In this document: positions 5,501 to 6,642 of the stretch, piece by piece
Numbering within the stretch: the stretch's first letter is position 1
Layout of the letters: the number at the start of each line of letters is the position of its first letter
Source of the DNA: Thermohalobaculum sp035513135
Lineage (GTDB): Bacteria > Pseudomonadota > Alphaproteobacteria > Rhodobacterales > Rhodobacteraceae
Assembly (NCBI GenBank): GCA_035513135.1
Contig: DATKCQ010000183.1
Coordinates: 1-6,642, forward strand
DNA length: 6,642 nucleotides
Direction of reading: 5' to 3'
Notes under the pieces: model-generated
The model's input: the letters and a program-made list of their open reading frames with translations, nothing else
The model's database searches: none
What the model was told of the DNA's origin: nothing
Program-made: the position numbers and the translations under genes

Positions 5501-6223
5501 TCAACCCGCCGCCAGCCACAGGCCGCGGGCGATGTAGACGATGCACACGGCGATGACGATGCGCTTGCTCCACAGGCGAAAGCCCGTATCGGTCATGCGT
5601 TCGAGCACCTGCGCGGCCAGCGTCGTGCCGAGCATCGCCAGCGCCATCGCCCCGGCATAGACCCACCACGGGATGACCACGTCGAAGGCCGCGGCGAACG
5701 AGCCGAAATAGGCTATGCGGAACAGGTGCGCGACGGTCTGCGTCATCGCCTTGGTGGCGACCACCGCCCGGCGGTCCATCGGGCTGGCCTGGAAGAACTG
5801 GTCGAGGATATGCCCGGCCGCGCCGCCGAACAGCTGCACCAGCATGACCACGGCGCCGCAGACTTGCGGCATGCGCGGGCGGGTGATGTCCGGGGCGAGG
5901 CGCTTGGGCAGGGCGTAGACCGCGAAGGGCAGGATGCCGATGGCCAGGTAGACCACCGCCTTGTCGGGGACGAAGGCGATGCTGCGCAGCACCGCGAACG
6001 CCAGCGCCGAGCCGATCACGTAGCGCCAGACGATGTCCCAGCGCGCGTGGTGGCGCCACAGCGCCGCGCGCCAGCCGTTCGCCACCGTCTGGATGGCGCC
6101 GAACAGCACCATCGCCTGGGCCACGTCGAGGAAGACCAGCAGCACGCCCAAGAGGATGATCCCGCCCGCCATGCCGAAGATGCCGGACAGGAACGAGGTG
6201 GCGACCACGGTCGCCCCGATCAC
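5501..6223 (-). CDS. TauE/SafE (TSUP) family membrane permease, about 240 aa
   Basis: This is an inner-membrane protein with about eight hydrophobic segments. It contains the TSUP signature Ser-Gly-Ile-Phe-Gly-Met-Ala-Gly-Gly (13-21) in the first half and the corresponding Lys-Ala-Met-Thr-Gln-Thr-Val-Ala-His-Leu-Phe region (158-168) in the second. Family members export sulfite, sulfoacetate and other organic or sulfur anions. The substrate here cannot be inferred, as no sulfur genes are adjacent. The start is unclear: there is no in-frame ATG between the upstream stop at 6301-6299 and the conserved core. GTG 6223 is given here but trims the first helix. CTG 6244 would restore it and sits just after a GGGGGGA stretch. 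Convergent with the DUF1989 gene (7-base gap), and downstream of purL on the same strand, separated by hairpins. Confidence 0.85.
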   Translation of the reverse strand: MIGATVVATSFLSGIFGMAGGIILLGVLLVFLDVAQAMVLFGAIQTVANGWRAALWRHHARWDIVWRYVIGSALAFAVLRSIAFVPDKAVVYLAIGILPFAVYALPKRLAPDITRPRMPQVCGAVVMLVQLFGGAAGHILDQFFQASPMDRRAVVATKAMTQTVAHLFRIAYFGSFAAAFDVVIPWWVYAGAMALAMLGTTLAAQVLERMTDTGFRLWSKRIVIAVCIVYIARGLWLAAG

Positions 6224-6263
6224 CGCGATGGCGATGGCCGACAGGGTTGTCCCCCCGAGCGAA

Positions 6264-6280
6264 GGCCCGTTCGGCGGGCC
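6264..6280 (-). repeat. Hairpin in the leader of the TSUP gene
   Basis: GGCCCG (6264-6269) pairs perfectly with CGGGCC (6275-6280) around five bases. It falls just upstream of the candidate starts of the permease gene and downstream of purL. A terminator or leader role is possible, but there is no T run. Confidence 0.35.
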
Positions 6281-6302
6281 GTTGAATCTTGCGCGAGACT
6301 AG

Positions 6303-6316
6303 CGCCGTTTTCGGCG
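6303..6316 (-). terminator. Candidate hairpin downstream of purL
   Basis: CGCCG (6303-6307) pairs with CGGCG (6312-6316) around a four-base loop, 15 bases past the purL stop codon in the direction of transcription. It is short and lacks a following T run on the minus strand, so it is only a weak terminator candidate. Confidence 0.3.
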
Positions 6317-6330
6317 GCAAGGGCGGTCGC

Positions 6331-6642
6331 TCAGGCCTCGCCCATCAGCCGTGCGAAGCCGTCGCGGTGCGCCACGCGCAGCTCGGAGAACGCCGCCGCG
6401 GACGCGCCGAGCGCGATCCGGTCCCCGCCGGTGGCGCCGACGGCGCGGGCGGGCACACCCGCCGCTGCGGCGATCGCGACGACACGGTCGAGCGAGGCCC
6501 GGGCGCAGGCGACGAGGTAGCGGCCCTGGTCCTCGCCGAAGAACCAGGCGGCGGCGGGCAGCGCCGGGTCCGCCTCCAGCGCGACGCCGGTGCCGGCGGC
6601 CAGCGCCATCTCGGCCGCGGCGACCGCCAGGCCGCCGTCCGA
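6331..6642 (-). CDS. purL: Phosphoribosylformylglycinamidine synthase II (PurL), C-terminal end
   Basis: The last 103 residues of PurL are present; the gene runs off the window edge. PurL, with PurS and PurQ in the three-subunit form, makes FGAM from FGAR, glutamine and ATP in purine synthesis. Visible landmarks are Ser-Asp-Gly-Gly-Leu-Ala-Val-Ala-Ala-Ala-Glu-Met at the window edge, AAWFFGEDQGRYLVAC in the middle, and the closing GVPARAVGATGGDRIALG followed by a Ser-Glu-Leu-Arg-Val-Ala-His segment. These match the AIRS_C-type C-terminal domain of the small PurL of alphaproteobacteria. The stop codon TGA is at 6333-6331. An internal ATG at 6609 is not the start. The downstream permease is separated by about 107 bases and weak hairpins, so co-transcription is uncertain. 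Confidence 0.92.
   Translation of the reverse strand, partial: SDGGLAVAAAEMALAAGTGVALEADPALPAAAWFFGEDQGRYLVACARASLDRVVAIAAAAGVPARAVGATGGDRIALGASAAAFSELRVAHRDGFARLMGEA

Noticed and set aside
5220..6520. Long open frames overlapping the TSUP gene (366 residues on minus, 397 on plus)
   Set aside because: Shadows of the permease and its neighbours; the permease frame has proper membrane segments and family signatures while these do not.

Overview
The window is GC-rich bacterial chromosome, very probably from an alphaproteobacterium of the Rhizobiales (Hyphomicrobiales) type. This rests on base composition, the style of the proteins (a DUF1127 protein, a membrane-anchored TIGR02281-type retropepsin, an alphaproteobacterial PurL tail) and a composite two-hairpin intergenic repeat at 879-980 that resembles a repeat I associate with Rhizobiales. 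The species cannot be named from sequence alone.

Layout. Bases 1-49 are the 3' part of a tRNA with a CAT anticodon. Starting 23 bases after its CCA end is a ~220 bp decayed insertion sequence (about 72-292). It keeps both ends and the first ~30 codons of an IS481-type transposase but has lost the interior. Bases ~293-670 hold no convincing gene, only palindromes, one of them REP-like. Next come plus-strand genes: a small unknown protein (671-877), the composite repeat, a DUF1127 protein (1045-1290), a GNAT acetyltransferase (1439-1966) and a membrane-anchored retropepsin-like protease (2091-2825). Converging on the protease is a minus-strand pair: dusA (tRNA-dihydrouridine synthase, 4714-3656), followed after 2 bases by a PhyH-like Fe(II)/2-oxoglutarate oxygenase (3653-2832). 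Divergent from dusA is a DUF1989 (urea carboxylase-associated) protein on plus (4816-5493). It converges with a minus-strand TauE/SafE (TSUP) permease (6223-5501). The window ends inside purL, also on minus (3' end at 6331).

How the genes relate. The tightest unit is dusA plus the oxygenase, almost certainly co-transcribed. Most other neighbours are separated by strand switches, so the window looks like ordinary core chromosome with one mobile-element scar beside the tRNA. I see no CRISPR array, phage module, defence island or other clearly new multigene system. The items most worth a second look are the miniature IS481 derivative, the dusA-oxygenase pair and the stand-alone DUF1989 protein.
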